From NCBI GenBank assembly GCA_037179515.1, contig JAXCGZ010002403.1, forward strand, positions 1 to 55,000: a stretch of 55,000 bases of DNA, in the 5' to 3' direction. Made by a program: the position numbers and the translations under genes. Positions 1-45,986 of this stretch are shown piece by piece. The notes under the pieces are model-generated. The model was not told where the DNA came from. It made no database searches and was given only the letters and a program-made list of their open reading frames with translations. Positions within the stretch are counted from its first letter, which is position 1, and the number at the start of each line of letters is the position of its first letter. Source of the stretch: Halocaridina rubra. Its lineage: Eukaryota > Arthropoda > Malacostraca > Decapoda > Atyidae.

Positions 1-84
1 CTCAATAAAAGTGAGGGCATGTAATAGAATATCCGTGGCCTCGACTAACCGTTACCCCTCAAGATTTGTTACAAGTTTCAGATT

Positions 85-141
85 CTGGCTTCAGCATGAC
101 GGACTGGCTTCAGCATGACGGACTGGCTTCAGCATGACGGA
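85..141. repeat. 19-bp direct repeat, three copies
   Basis: Three perfect consecutive copies of CTGGCTTCAGCATGACGGA (85-103, 104-122, 123-141; the last is followed by AGTC). It sits in the intron, about 40 bp before the acceptor of exon 1. Confidence 0.9.
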
Positions 142-181
142 AGTCATACGACAATTGTACTTATGTTATTTTTTATTCCAG

Positions 182-34201
<34,020 letters not shown>

Positions 34202-34860
34202 AATGCATGTAATCATTAATTTTTTAAATAATTATATTCATTATTTGTTAATTTTTTATATTTTGTAAAGATGGGTAACCCCAGAATTTAAATAACACAG
34301 TAAATTGTCTGGTCAGGTTAGATTTAGGTTAGCTTAGGTTACACTAGGTAATGATAGGTTACATTACATCACATTAGGCTATGTTACGTTAAAGTTACGT
34401 TACGCAGCATTACGTTATGTTACATCAGATAACTTTCCTTGTAAATATGAATAACTTTACATTACCTTGAGGTTACTTTTCTTTTCAAGATACAATTTTT
34501 TTTGGCATTATTATATCATGAAGCTTATCTGTGATGAGCTTGCATGACACTTCAATAATTACGGGTTATCAGTACTATATATCATGGCTGTTACCAAGTT
34601 CTGAAAAGTACATATCACAAAATTTTTTATGCTTAAATGGGACCACATGACTGGTTGTAACAATAAACAGATGAGAATTTGATACAAAATATATATTCTT
34701 TTCATTAGAGATGACTGCAGTGTTGTTTGCACAGTGTTTTATTACTTTACAGCAATTATACGCAGTAAATTTTTGTTACGTTTATAGATTTTTAAGAAAA
34801 TCCTCCATGTATTAGGTAATCTCTTTTTGCAATGTAAAATAAAGATATTCATGTAACAGT
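34202..34860 (+). other. Probable 3' UTR of the transporter gene
   Basis: Noncoding sequence after the stop. AATAAA occurs at 34662-34667 and again at 34838-34843; the second is followed by T/GT-rich sequence (34851-34910), which fits a cleavage site. The UTR would include the GTAAAGAT foldback element at 34262-34492. The real end is not determinable here. Confidence 0.5.
34262..34492. mobile_element. Foldback MITE, GTAAAGAT family, in probable 3' UTR
   Basis: Left TTTGTAAAGATGGGTAACCC, right reverse complement CTTGAAAAGAAAAGTAACCT. The interior is a 130-bp run of GGTTA/ACGTTA-type words (34310-34440). Confidence 0.6.
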
Positions 34861-35008
34861 GATATCTTGCTGCTGTATATGTGTATTAATTTCTCTGTAT
34901 GAGTGTATGGTAGCTTTTCTTGTTTTCCATAATCCATGTGTTCGATTTTGAAACATATGTACATACCAGTAATACTTAAACTTAGGTGTATATGCATGCA
35001 GGAATCAG

Positions 35009-35162
35009 GGTAGTCTGGTTATAATAATCGACTAGGGAGTTGACAGACCCACAATCAAACCCACCATAGGTCGTTAGGAAGGTTATCCAGCCTTAATACT
35101 CCAGCCACACACTGTCTTTATTCATCCCCATAAAGAGGACTAGCAGTGACATAAAACGAGGA
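35009..35162 (+). mobile_element. SINE family 1
   Basis: GGGTAGTCTGGTTATAATAA head, GACAGACCCACAATCAAACC, ATAAAGAGGACTAGCAGTGA. In the intergenic region after the transporter. Confidence 0.75.
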
Positions 35163-35324
35163 TTGTCTCGTAGACATACCTGCAGCTTTGAACTTCTCAA
35201 AAGGAATGTTAAAAATATGAGTTACCTACATCTTTGTTCAAACTTGGAAGACCGTTTCTGAGACAACTCTTGCAAAACAATTTTTTGGGGGCAGATTGAG
35301 AATTACTTGAAGCAAGTTCTTTTC

Positions 35325-35426
35325 ATGGGCCGTTAGGATGGGCATCCAGCCAGCTTTGATCCCCTAGCTCCAGTCTGTCTTTGTCCACTCCCATATAGAG
35401 GCCTAATTGCAACACATAGAACTAAG
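35325..35426 (+). mobile_element. SINE family 1, 3' part
   Basis: GGGCCGTTAGGATGGGCATC, CCCTAGCTCCAGTCTGTCTT, GAGGCCTAATTGCAACACAT. Confidence 0.7.
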
Positions 35427-35431
35427 GTTTA

Positions 35432-38059
35432 TTTATTTGTGAAATGAAGTAAAATGAAGGAGGGTTTTCAGTGCATGAGTAGCCAGCCCTAGAATGCTAA
35501 AGTTCTATTTTTAATTCATAAGTTCGAAATCTAAGTTAGTAATAACCGGTAATACCTTGGTATACGATCTGAAACTTTAGTTTAGGAATATTGTTTAATG
35601 TTTGATTGCTTTGGACGTTTATTATTTATAAGTATGACTTATTTTATGGTTGAATTGAACCGACTGAGTTATGTATCCAATATGTTTTCACTGTTTAGTG
35701 TTCTGTTACAAGCAAAATGTAAAATCATTGCAATAGTAATATTACGAGCAAGTGTCTTGCATCATAAGTGGAAAACAAAATTTGGTTATGTAGTTATGTC
35801 TGTTATTATCAACCATCCCTGTCTCCCTCACAGTGAATTTATGACAGCACTATTGATTGCTTTTAATTTTTTGTATTATATGTCTGTATCAGATAACGTA
35901 ATGTCAGCATACTGTTCTTGTAGAGTAGTTCACATAATCCTTGCTTAGTGGTACGTATTACCATTCATAAATATGAATTTATTAAAAGGGCCTACCACTT
36001 GAATTTATTTAGGAATCAAGAAAAGTTATTACTAGAACAACTCATTTTTATCACAGAATTGTATGTAGTCTCATTGTAGTTCAAAGCAGAGGCTTCGAAT
36101 TTTGAAACTGTATACAATTTGAACTCAGATATGGCATACCTCAATTCTTGATAGTTTACTTAATGGAGTTGAATTATATGCATATCTGTAAGCAATTAAC
36201 TAGGGCATAGTGTGAAACCCTTATTCCACTTTCAGAGATGTGGTTGGCCCATTAGCTCTAACCAGTGCTTCCGTAATTTCTGATACCAGTTTAAACTCCA
36301 AAGTAATGTAAAGGAAGTGATATTTAACAAATTAAAAATCAGTTTCTGTCATGTCCATATCATCTGTGTTTTATATATCTTTCCTGTGCTATTAGAAAAA
36401 AATCTACTACCGACTACTTAAGGAATATATTAACCTCTTTGCTGGCAACTTTTTTTTCCAAAAATATTGCAATCCTAGACAAATTAAATAAGAAAAATGG
36501 AGAAAAGTAATTTTGATATGTCTAGCTTGTTACTGAGATGCTGTGAGTGGGGTTGTAGGACCGATGATTAGCAAAAAAAATACTGGTCTCTGCCTTAGGA
36601 AGGCTCAGAGAAAGTCGGAATGGATGAGAATAATAGTTTAAAGCAATATATTATATGGTAATATTTTGAAAGGATATTTCGTCCTTGTCAAAATATGTCA
36701 GACTGGCAATAACGAGATCTCTTGTCATATACGATAAGTACATTATACTTCTACATTGAATATGGCAAATTTTGAATTTAATTACTCAATATATTTATAT
36801 GGAGCTATGCAGAGTAATATTATGGTGCTATTCAGCTAATATTTGACAATAATAAGTTTAAACATAGTTGGAATTTATTGTTGTCAAGTTCATATTCTTA
36901 TTTTGTACGCATTTTGTGATAATGTAGAGATTATGGCAAAAACAATATACATTATCGAATTATAAGTCCTTCTTTTCTTCATATGTCAGGGCATAAAAAG
37001 CATGTTAAAGAACTGTTTGCATCTTGAATTTACAGCAATATTATATATGTAAGTCACAAACGTCTGTGTTTAATCTACAAAAAAAGAATCTTCATTGAAA
37101 AGCATGAGGCAATTAAGATATTCAGGAAAAAAGTTACTGCATTCCAAAAGAAAAAGATCTGTCTGAAGACAACAAAATAAGTGTTTTTGGATTATCTCTA
37201 TCAATACCAGAAACCAACAGGTGTTATATAGAGCAAGTATTTGTACTATCGGAAGAGATAAAAGGGTTGAACCAAGGATCAGCCGGTAGAATTTGAGGAA
37301 GAAAAACGTCGTATGAAATACAGTGAGAGAAGCGTATACTGGGTAGTGGTAGATCAGTTTTATCTACATTTCTTAGTATTTATACACAATAAAATAATTG
37401 CTCATACTAGCAATTCGTTCATAGATGCAGCTTCTTTTGTGTCTTTTGGGAGACTAACTTTAGAAGACCAATACCTACAGATAGTATTCCTGGTCTGAGC
37501 ATTCATCTACGACTTAAAAACTACCAATTATAAAGAATTTTTCGACAATATATAGCTATGATTTTTATAGCACTTTACAGATGCCCAAGTTTTCATAGAG
37601 AATAAATTGGTGCCACTTCCACTTGCTATCTAAGCGTCATGAATCTACTTCCTAACCTAGTAGATATTTCCTTGTAAATAACAAGCAGAAGTAGCACCAA
37701 TAAAATATCTACAATCCATAAAAAATATATTTTCAAAATACTTGCGAAGATTCTTTTAAATTAGGTAACCTAAAATGCTTCAAATTATGCATAATCCCCT
37801 CCTAGTGCGATCACCGTCCCTGCATTTCTTAACTTTGTCAATATAAATAGGTCAGTGTAAATACTGATTAGTAACAAGAGACTGCAGGCTACTGGCATAT
37901 ACCTAGAGTTTTTATTCTTGTAAAACTAAACTATTACACACTGTTCAAATTTTTAGGAGAGAAAAGGGTAAAATTTGGTCTTCCCGAAAAAACGTATTAT
38001 TAACTACATTACTATATGTCACCAGCTGTAGTTACCGTACATAAGGAAAAAATCTAGAG
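35432..38059. other. Intergenic, no gene seen
   Basis: Between the convergent genes. The 116-residue open frame at 35598-35948 has no recognisable domain, extreme AT content and no neighbouring splice structure, so I do not call it. Confidence 0.55.
36668..36735. repeat. Relative of the small hairpin repeat at 21070
   Basis: AAGGATATTTCGTCCTTGTC, CAGACTGGCAATAACGAGAT. Confidence 0.45.
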
Positions 38060-38155
38060 AACTGTTTTCTGGACAATAGCCCCAGATAACTACCCCAGCA
38101 AGCAATTACCCCATACATTCTCCAACATGAAGAATTGTCCAATGATATGATTCTG
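38060..38155. repeat. Fragment related to the ACAACTGCC foldback repeat
   Basis: Carries GAGAACTGTTTTCTGGACAA, CCCCAGATAACTACCCC and a CCAACATGAAGAATTGTCC end like the modules at 11824-12113. Confidence 0.45.
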
Positions 38156-38276
38156 GTTAGGTGAGGAGAAAATTGCAACAACACTTTGCAGTATGTCATT
38201 TATAGCCATAATCAAAGCATAATACATCCACAATTTGTTTACTTAAATTTTTTGAACTAATTGTTGTTTTCTTGAC

Positions 38277-38383
38277 TGATCAAGTAAGGTTGAGTAACCC
38301 TCGAACCTCACGTAATGTTACATAAGCCCATAATCTAACCTAACTTTAGTGCACCCTTGGCTTACTCTTCCTTACAATATCCT
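38277..38383. mobile_element. Foldback MITE, GTAAAGAT family (short)
   Basis: Left GATCAAGTAAGGTTGAGTAA with ACCC; right reverse complement ATTGTAAGGAAGAGTAAGCC. Interior TAATCTAACCTAACTTTAG. Confidence 0.55.
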
Positions 38384-39823
38384 TCAAGGCTAGGTTAGGT
38401 TAAGAAATGAACCCCATTCTAGTTTAATACTAAAAAAACACACTAGGTTCTAAGTAAACGCTAACTTGTACACCCTTAATTGAAAATACAAATCGATGGA
38501 AAAAGTTTTCAGAACTAAAATGTAAATAATTTCACTTGTCAACTGATTGCTTAACTTTGGTTGATCTAACCTTAACCCAAACAATCCTGACAATACATTT
38601 TCATGAGGTTTTTCGTAACAGGAAATGGGAAGGAAACATTACAGAATTAACTATTGGTTTTTAAGCAAGGTTAGGTTAATAAGTTAACACCATTTTTAAT
38701 AAAACGAAATATGTGAACGTAACTTTTTTCCACCCAGGTAAAAAAAAAAATCAAGTCAAATATGATGGTATTAATCGAATGAACATTTTTTCGACTTTTT
38801 TTTTACTATCAATATTATTAAAATTTACTTGCCACGACCAGATATCTTATAGGTGCCTAAATATGGCACGGAAATATCCACACTCCACAGCCAATAAAAT
38901 GCTTGGACCTTGAAAATGACGTGTACAATACTTGTATAAGGAAAATATAAATAACCAGAGAGCATCATACGGCATTTACACAAAATATTTATATGTAATT
39001 TACCTCTGAAGATGAATAAGAGTACTCCAAAGCGGTGAGGTGTTCGCATTTTGCTATTTTCCCAGTGTATCTAACGATGACGCCAACTGGCTAACTGATT
39101 GTAATTATATTTATAACCAGTGTTTAGTAGGTTCATATACAGGCATGCTATAGACTAGAGGAAAATAATTTAAATATACTTTGGAGTAATTAACAATTGA
39201 TATAATCACTTAAATAATATTATGAATATGTAATTGTGATAGGAATAATTATCAATATCATAAAGGAAAACGAGTTTTAATTTAGACGGGACTTGGGCCT
39301 TTTCATAATAAAATAATACACAACCAGGTTAATTACTAATCTGCCAGATTAACCATGTAATATACTAATTATGATAACGTATTTGAATAAGAAGTTACAG
39401 TTGTAATATAAAATACGATAATAACTTTACGCTCTATTATAATAAAAAATGTATGAGAAAAAATTGTAGCATAAAATTTCAGGCTTCCAACGAAATACTG
39501 TACTCACTTAAACCAATGAGTTAACAGGAGTCGCCATACTATCTGAGGGAGATTCTGGAGAAATAATACTACACAAACCAGTTCAGGGTGTTAAATTGGA
39601 GATCTTTACAACTCATTTAGCGTGTTAAATTAGCAAGAGAAACAAAGCTACTGTATTCAATTCATTTAGGAGTCAAGCCAAAAGCTGATCCTCCGAGCTA
39701 TGGAGTTGTTAAAAGTCTCACATTATGTAAATTATATCTTGCTACTAGTTCCCGTTAAAGTTTTTAAAATAGTTTTCAATACGGTAATAAAGTGTCAGTT
39801 TAACATGACTGGTACAAAATGGG
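38384..39823. other. Intergenic, no gene seen
   Basis: Contains GGTTAGGTTA-like words and an ACCTCTGAAGATGAATA stretch (39002) that recurs at 8502-8520, probably another low-copy repeat. Confidence 0.5.
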
Positions 39824-39975
39824 GACCTCGGTGGCCACGTGGATTAAATGCTCAAGTTAATAGTTGACAGACCCCCAATCGAGCACACCATGGGTATCCA
39901 GCCTTAAATTCCCCATTAACACACTATCTGTGTCCAGCCCCATAATGGGGGTTAATAGAAACACATAAAAAGAGG
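39824..39975 (+). mobile_element. SINE family 1
   Basis: CTCGGTGGCCACGTGGATTA head, GACAGACCCCCAATCGAGCA, CCAGCCCCATAATGGGGGTT, AGAAACACATAAAAAGAGG. Confidence 0.8.
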
Positions 39976-40324
39976 TACTGACCACTAAGTGGAACATTTG
40001 CGAACTATTACCCGTGTGTGTGGAGTATCTTCAGTCTAAGCTGCAGAATGGTCATCTTGTTTTACTGTCTGCTTGAAAACATCCATTTTGATGAAGCAAA
40101 CTTTGACACTTTTTCAATTTTAGTGCTTGCCAAGGCCCCCTGCTGGACAGTTTGCAATACAACAGGTAATTAGCTCAACACAATCACACAATTTTTTTCA
40201 TCACTAATATATGAACCTCTGGCTGTCATTTTTTGAAGACTTGTTCTAGCCAGAGACCCAGAGCAACCCAGTTAATACATAATGGAAGACTGCTCGGCTC
40301 TCACCCACATATGCCATCAACACG

Positions 40325-40415
40325 TCATACACTCCCTCAGAGCTTTAAGAGAATGCTCAGAATCGTCAGTGGCCCTCGAGGCTATATTGCTAGGCAGTTT
40401 AGAGAACAATAGCAA
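40325..40415 (+). repeat. Second copy of the GAGCTCT...GGCCTTCC repeat
   Basis: CATACACTCCCTCAGAGCTT, CGTCAGTGGCCCTCGAGGCT, GGCAGTTTAGAGAACAATAG. Confidence 0.6.
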
Positions 40416-40536
40416 ACAACGAAACTCATCCATAAAAAAGCAAAAACTTCACTGATATATATTCTCCATATTAGTTATTTTAGTAAGTATTAACTTGCAT
40501 AAAAGCAAATACATACATACATACACAATTTTTGGA

Positions 40537-40620
40537 ATCCCCCTTATAAAGGAATGGCCGAGTCAAAGCACACATATTTAGCCCCTGCTTGGGTCAGCCA
40601 CAATGTATGTGGACATGAAA
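40537..40620 (+). repeat. GAGTCAAAGCACACA repeat fragment
   Basis: CCCCTTATAAAGGAATGGCC directly followed by GAGTCAAAGCACACATATTT. Confidence 0.55.
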
Positions 40621-41511
40621 AAACGTTGGTGGAGTAATAGTTTCACATTCTAATATTAAGTGCTAAATGGATTTATAGCAAAAAAAACAAACAAAAAAAA
40701 TCCAATTGTTCTTGAAAAAGTAAAAAAAAAAATATCCTCCATACTCAGTAATTAAAATCTAGGCAGAGATAAGTACAAGAAATAAGAAAACATATATTAT
40801 TTATATATATTTTTTTTACACAGCTGTACAATCTATAAGGGTACATTTGGTCATAGAAAATAATTTGAGACTGAAGTTCTTGCCTGGCAATACTACCCTA
40901 GCCAAGGTCATGCCGTAAGTACAACGGATTATTAGTCTATCACAGTCACCATTACTATTATAACACAACCCTTAAAACCAGGAAGTACTATATACAAATA
41001 AATTAAATTTTGCAGCTATTAACACACAGTAGGACATAATTATCTTCACTAAATACTCTATTTATATGCCTTGGATTTCACATAAAATTTATAGCACATC
41101 TATAACATCTAAGATACAAATATTAGGTTAAACTTAACAACTGGCATTTGAGTCAGACAAGCAATGGCCTTGGCTAGCTTTTTCATACTTCGTTCTTTTT
41201 TTTTTCTTTTTTTTTTCAAGGGCTCAGAGTGACATTTTTACTTCTTGTGATGAATCACCACAGGACATCACATTCATCACATTTAACATTCATTCTAACA
41301 GCATGAAATACATACACCAAATTACGGTACCAGGAATTTTAACAGTGTAGCATATACTCACTGACTTCTTTTAGAATATAACACAAGAATCATATCCAGT
41401 AAATAAACAATTTCTGTTGAAATAAGCAATGACTCCTCGAAGTTTACTGGATTTGGCATTTCAAATCACAATTAAATACAGTATTGTCTAATTTATTGTA
41501 CAAGGGGAAAG

Positions 41512-41660
41512 AGGTACTGTAGAAGTTAGAATACTCGACTAGGGTAATGATAGAACTGAAATGTGGGGTGACAGAAGGGGCATACAGCCTATATTCCCCA
41601 GCACCAATCTGTCTGTGTCCAACCCCATAATGGGGAATAATAGATACACATAAAAAGAGG
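41512..41660 (+). mobile_element. SINE family 1
   Basis: GTTAGAATACTCGACTAGGG, GAAGGGGCATACAGCCTATA, CCAACCCCATAATGGGGAAT, ACACATAAAAAGAGGATAC. Confidence 0.8.
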
Positions 41661-41756
41661 ATACTGTATTTGTTTCGACACACAAGTTGACTTTGCAATC
41701 TTTTTCTACATCACTTAAGAATTACTTTCTAAAGGTTGATGTGGAATAAATATAAG

Positions 41757-41913
41757 ATCAGGTAAAGATTAGCGACCCCCAGCATATTAAGTTGCGCTGG
41801 GTTAGGTTAGGTTCATGCCTAACGTAACCAATACAAACCTAACCTAAATAAACTGACCTAACAATTTAAAGGTTAGTTATTGAACTGGGGGTTGTTAATC
41901 TTTACCAGATCAA
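41757..41913. mobile_element. Foldback MITE, GTAAAGATTAG subfamily
   Basis: Left GATCAGGTAAAGATTAGCGA followed by CCCCCAG; right reverse complement GATCTGGTAAAGATTAACAA followed by CCCCCAG. About 25 of 27 bp pair, making this the best-preserved copy. Interior contains GGTTAGGTTAGG and CCTAACCTAA. Confidence 0.85.
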
Positions 41914-42143
41914 AAATAAAGTTTATAAGATTAGGTTCACAATAAAGGACATGGCACAAATTGATTCTTTGATACAGAACAGATTTCTATACTCATTTGA
42001 ATAATAAGTGACTATTTATGTTAAATAAATAATATTCCTAACTATAGTACTGTATAGTTATATTCAATAATTGAAAATGCTTAGTCATGTTGGAAATTAC
42101 TTTGATATAATTGTATTATAAATAAAGAAGTACATAAAATATG

Positions 42144-42602
42144 CACGAAAATTATATTCTACAGAATACCATATCACTCATGAAAATATTCTACAGAATA
42201 CTACATCACCAGTGAAAAAAATATTCTACAGTATTCCATATCACAAATGAAAAAATATTCTACAGAATACCACATCACTAATGAAAAGATTCTATAGAAT
42301 ACTACATCACTAATGAAAATATTCTACAGAATAATCACAAATGAAAATATTCTACAGAATACTACATCACCAATTAAAAAATATTCTACAGAATTCCATA
42401 TCGCAAATGAAAAAATATTCTACAGAATACCACATCACTAATAAAAAGATTCTTAAGAATACTACATCACTTATAAAAATATTCTACAGAATACATCACT
42501 AATGAATATTTTCTACAGAATACTACATCACCAATGTAAAAATATTCTACAGAATGCCATATCACAAATGAAAAAATATTCTACACCATACCACATCACT
42601 GA
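42144..42602. repeat. Minisatellite, about 33-bp unit with a five-unit higher-order repeat
   Basis: About 14 units of AATATTCTACAGAATACCAC ATCACTAATGAAA. The variant beginning CACCA.T.AAAAAATATTCT recurs at 42207, 42368 and 42529, a constant 161 bp. Confidence 0.9.
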
Positions 42603-43033
42603 TGCTGTTTAACTATTGAAATTATATAAAGCATGAAATTCCTTAGAAGAGACATAAACTATAAAACAATGCAACATTCTTCGGTGAAAACTATCATATG
42701 CACAAATTATGAATGAAAATATACTGGTCCTAAACCCAGATCAAGAGAAGTGTTAGGACTTTAAAATCATACAGAATGCTCTGTTTTTCCTACCTAAGAC
42801 TGCTCTTTGAAGTGGTAAATAACAGTTTACAAAAGATAAATTATATAGTTCACAAAGAAAAAGACACATATCTTTAATAAAATTGAATATGGCAAACTAA
42901 ACTTACCTTGTTAACAGTAGAGTTTGTATCCAATGCACTGAAGATACATATATCTCGAAAAACTGTTCATACCTGTATGTAATTCACTGAAATAGTAATT
43001 TTTTTTATATATACAGGTCAATCGAGTTCAAAC

Positions 43034-43188
43034 TGGGGACCACAATAGCCGAGTGGTTAAAATATTTGACTCAGGAGTTGACAGGCCCATGATTGAGCCC
43101 AGCGCTGGGCATTAGGAAGGTCCTCCACTCTTAGATCTCCTGCTAGAGTGTGTCTGTCTTCCCCTTTATAATAGTGACACATAAAACG
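43034..43188 (+). mobile_element. SINE family 1
   Basis: GACCACAATAGCCGAGTGGT is an excellent A-box; GGCCCATGATTGAGCCCAGC is the B-box region; ends AGTGACACATAAAACGATG. Confidence 0.85.
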
Positions 43189-43371
43189 ATGTGAGAACAT
43201 GAAAACTCTTGTCACTGAGATACAAAATGCAAACAAAGTTTTCAATAAAAGAAATTAGTAGATTAAGTATCAAAAATTCCTTTAAATTATATCTAAAGTG
43301 CATTTCCATTCAAGTCACTGCATTATATTTTTAATACATTTCTCATAATTATTGATTTTTATTCTATATTT

Positions 43372-43517
43372 TTTGTCACTATTAGTCCTTATTAAGGGAG
43401 AAAGACTGGAGCAGGGGTATTAAGGCTGGATGCTCTTCCTATCGCCTCATGGTGGACTAAATGCGATTATGTTACCCACCCGAGTCATGACTTTGAACCG
43501 CTGTTATGGCAGTCCCC
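43372..43517 (-). mobile_element. SINE family 1, minus orientation
   Basis: Plus-strand: TTTGTCACTATTAGTCCTTA, TTAAGGCTGGATGCTCTTCC, TTACCCACCCGAGTCATGAC. Confidence 0.75.
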
Positions 43518-43854
43518 TCTTTTACTCAGTGATTGAGAAATCAAATTTAAAAACAAATCTATTTCAATACTTTTAATACACTGCTTTTAATTAAAACAAG
43601 AGGAATCAAATGAATTTATATCTAAAGAGAATTTCTGATTTGCCACTAAGCACATTGTAAGCAAAAACATTATTACCAAAATCTACTTCAATGACTTTCA
43701 CAAATTTCTGGTAATAATGAGATATAAATCCAAGTAGAGTTTATGTCTTAATTAGAATTTCCATGTTATCAATACATTGAATATTAATGTCAAGGAATTT
43801 TCTAATATTACTGTATGTTCAGTACCTTTAATTCAATTTTATAAATTATTGTAA

Positions 43855-44003
43855 AAGCACTTAATACTCGACTTGGAAGATATCAGACCCGCAATCAACA
43901 CTACCACGGGGTGTTAAGATTGGCAACCAGCCTTAATTCCCCATCTCCAACCTCTGTCAACCCCCATTATCGGTACTAACAGTGATACATAAAACGAAGG
44001 TTA
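43855..44003 (+). mobile_element. SINE family 1
   Basis: TAATACTCGACTTGGAAGAT, GACCCGCAATCAACACTACC, CCCCCATTATCGGTACTAAC, AGTGATACATAAAACGAAGG. Confidence 0.8.
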
Positions 44004-45986
44004 TTATTGTAAGAGAACTAAATCAAATATGGTAACAAATATATGGTAACAATAATTCTTTCTATTGTCAACTACAGCATCCTATTAAGGAAATTTCATT
44101 AAAACGGAGTTTAGGGTAGCTGATATAGGGAGAAAGTAACCTCCTCCATTCAGGAAGGTTCATTACCAACTAATATAAAAGAGTCGAGAGATCATTTGAG
44201 CACTCTGTAATCACCCGAAGTACTGTACCACAATTCATGACAACACCGTGCGCAGCATCTAAATACTGTACACATACTGCACATCCTATTTTGTCTAAGA
44301 AATTCACACATACAAGCAACTAACACCACAAAATTATCGAAAATCCTGTGGGTTCCATTCACAAGAAGAGTACAAGAAAATCAGCCTCAAAATAATCTTT
44401 GGTACAGAAAATAAAGATATCAATAATAGTTAAACAAGATACATATTCGGTTTATGTACAATGCATATTTCTTTAATAAAAATATTTTCTAAAAATCCTG
44501 TTAGGAATAAAGAGGACATCTGAAAGCGTTCTAACTAAACATAGAACTCTAGTTCTTGGGGTAATCCTATTATATTAATCACATATAAACACATTTCTCA
44601 ACTTTTTATAAACACCTCTGTCTTTCTATATTTAAGGTTGACTGTACAAGGTATCCAAAAAGGCTTGGAAAAATACTGATATATTTTAGGTAGAAATTAC
44701 ATTTCTTTTTGGCACATTGATTAAATCCTAAACTATTGTACGTGGCACAGAATCGCCAACGGAACAAGTCATGGCTTCAATGTCTGGTAGGTCTGAGTTT
44801 CAAAAAATAAATATACCATACTATAAAGAAATAGTGAAAAAATAACACACAGCAAAGCGCCCAGTGGTGAATGAGAAGAAAATTATCCAAGAGATCTATA
44901 TTATTTTCATAAATATATTTTCTTTTGCAACATTATAAATGGACTATAAAACAATACCACAGACTAGACTAATGATCTTGGTAAATTAATAGCATTATAT
45001 ATATTACTACATATATCATTAAACAATTATATGAATTGACCATAACTGGCTCCTCTGGGAGTAACCGGTGAATTAACATTGAACTTGAGCCTGTTCTAGG
45101 ACACTAAGCCATAAACCTCTCATAATATCATCATTAAAAGCTAGAAATAAAAATATTGTACTTGAAGGGTTCCTGAAGAGGACATATAAATGCTAGTATC
45201 TGTCTATAATAACGAAGGTAAAAATAAATATCTTATTTAACTAAGGCTGCCTGACGTACCATCTGACGATAAAATAGCAACTGTGAACATACCAACAAAT
45301 ATATATATCATCTATACATTTTTTCACAGCGTCACAGCTATATTATCAAAACATAACAAGCAGTCAATGTTCAGTATACTGTATATATGTATATACCTGA
45401 GGCAAGATGGCATACCCAGCTCTCAAAGTGATACATGCTTTCTTTGCAGGAGCTAGAAAAACCAATTGACTCTAGTAATTCAAAAGCTTTTTTCCTACTT
45501 AGAGAGCCTCTAATTGCTCAAAAGCATGGAAGGAAGGATTATTTATTCCACTGAGGAAGACTCACTCTATCATCAACACTTTCAATGTCTAATGGTGTTA
45601 TATATTACCTGATTCAAATACCATAATGATGAAATAAAGGTATACTACATTTGCTTTGATATACTCATATCATTTGAATGACTTAGCAAGTGTAAAAGCG
45701 TTCCTTAATTTCATCTTGGTGACAATTCCTCCTTGCCTACCACATATATCTCTCTATGGAACTTCAAAAAGGTCATTTTCTGAAAGTAAAAATAAAGATT
45801 TTTTGAAAGGAAAAAATTTTGTAACCCACATATACATACAGATATGATGATATGAGAGAAATTAGTAGTTTACATCTGAGGTCAAGTTTCTGTTTATGTA
45901 TAAGCTGGGTGGCTATTAGATATCTCCACAGTGGCTCATATTTGCGGTCACATCATTACTCAAATGCACGAACAGGTTACCACACG
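44004..45986 (-). other. Probable 3' UTR of the PDE9-like gene, no other gene seen
   Basis: AT-rich noncoding DNA directly downstream of the PDE9 stop codon. A minus-strand AATAAA (TTTATT on plus at about 45542-45547) is one possible poly(A) signal; others occur further on. No coding frame or recognised repeat stands out, apart from the SINE ending near 44003. Confidence 0.35.

Larger units (their letters stand above)
39976..41511. other. Intergenic, no gene seen
   Basis: Apart from the two repeat fragments listed near 40325 and 40537, only simple A/T-rich runs (40680-40735, 41196-41217). Confidence 0.55.

Noticed and set aside
35598..35948. 116-residue open frame in the intergenic region
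   Set aside because: No domain, very AT-rich, no splice partners; consistent with chance.
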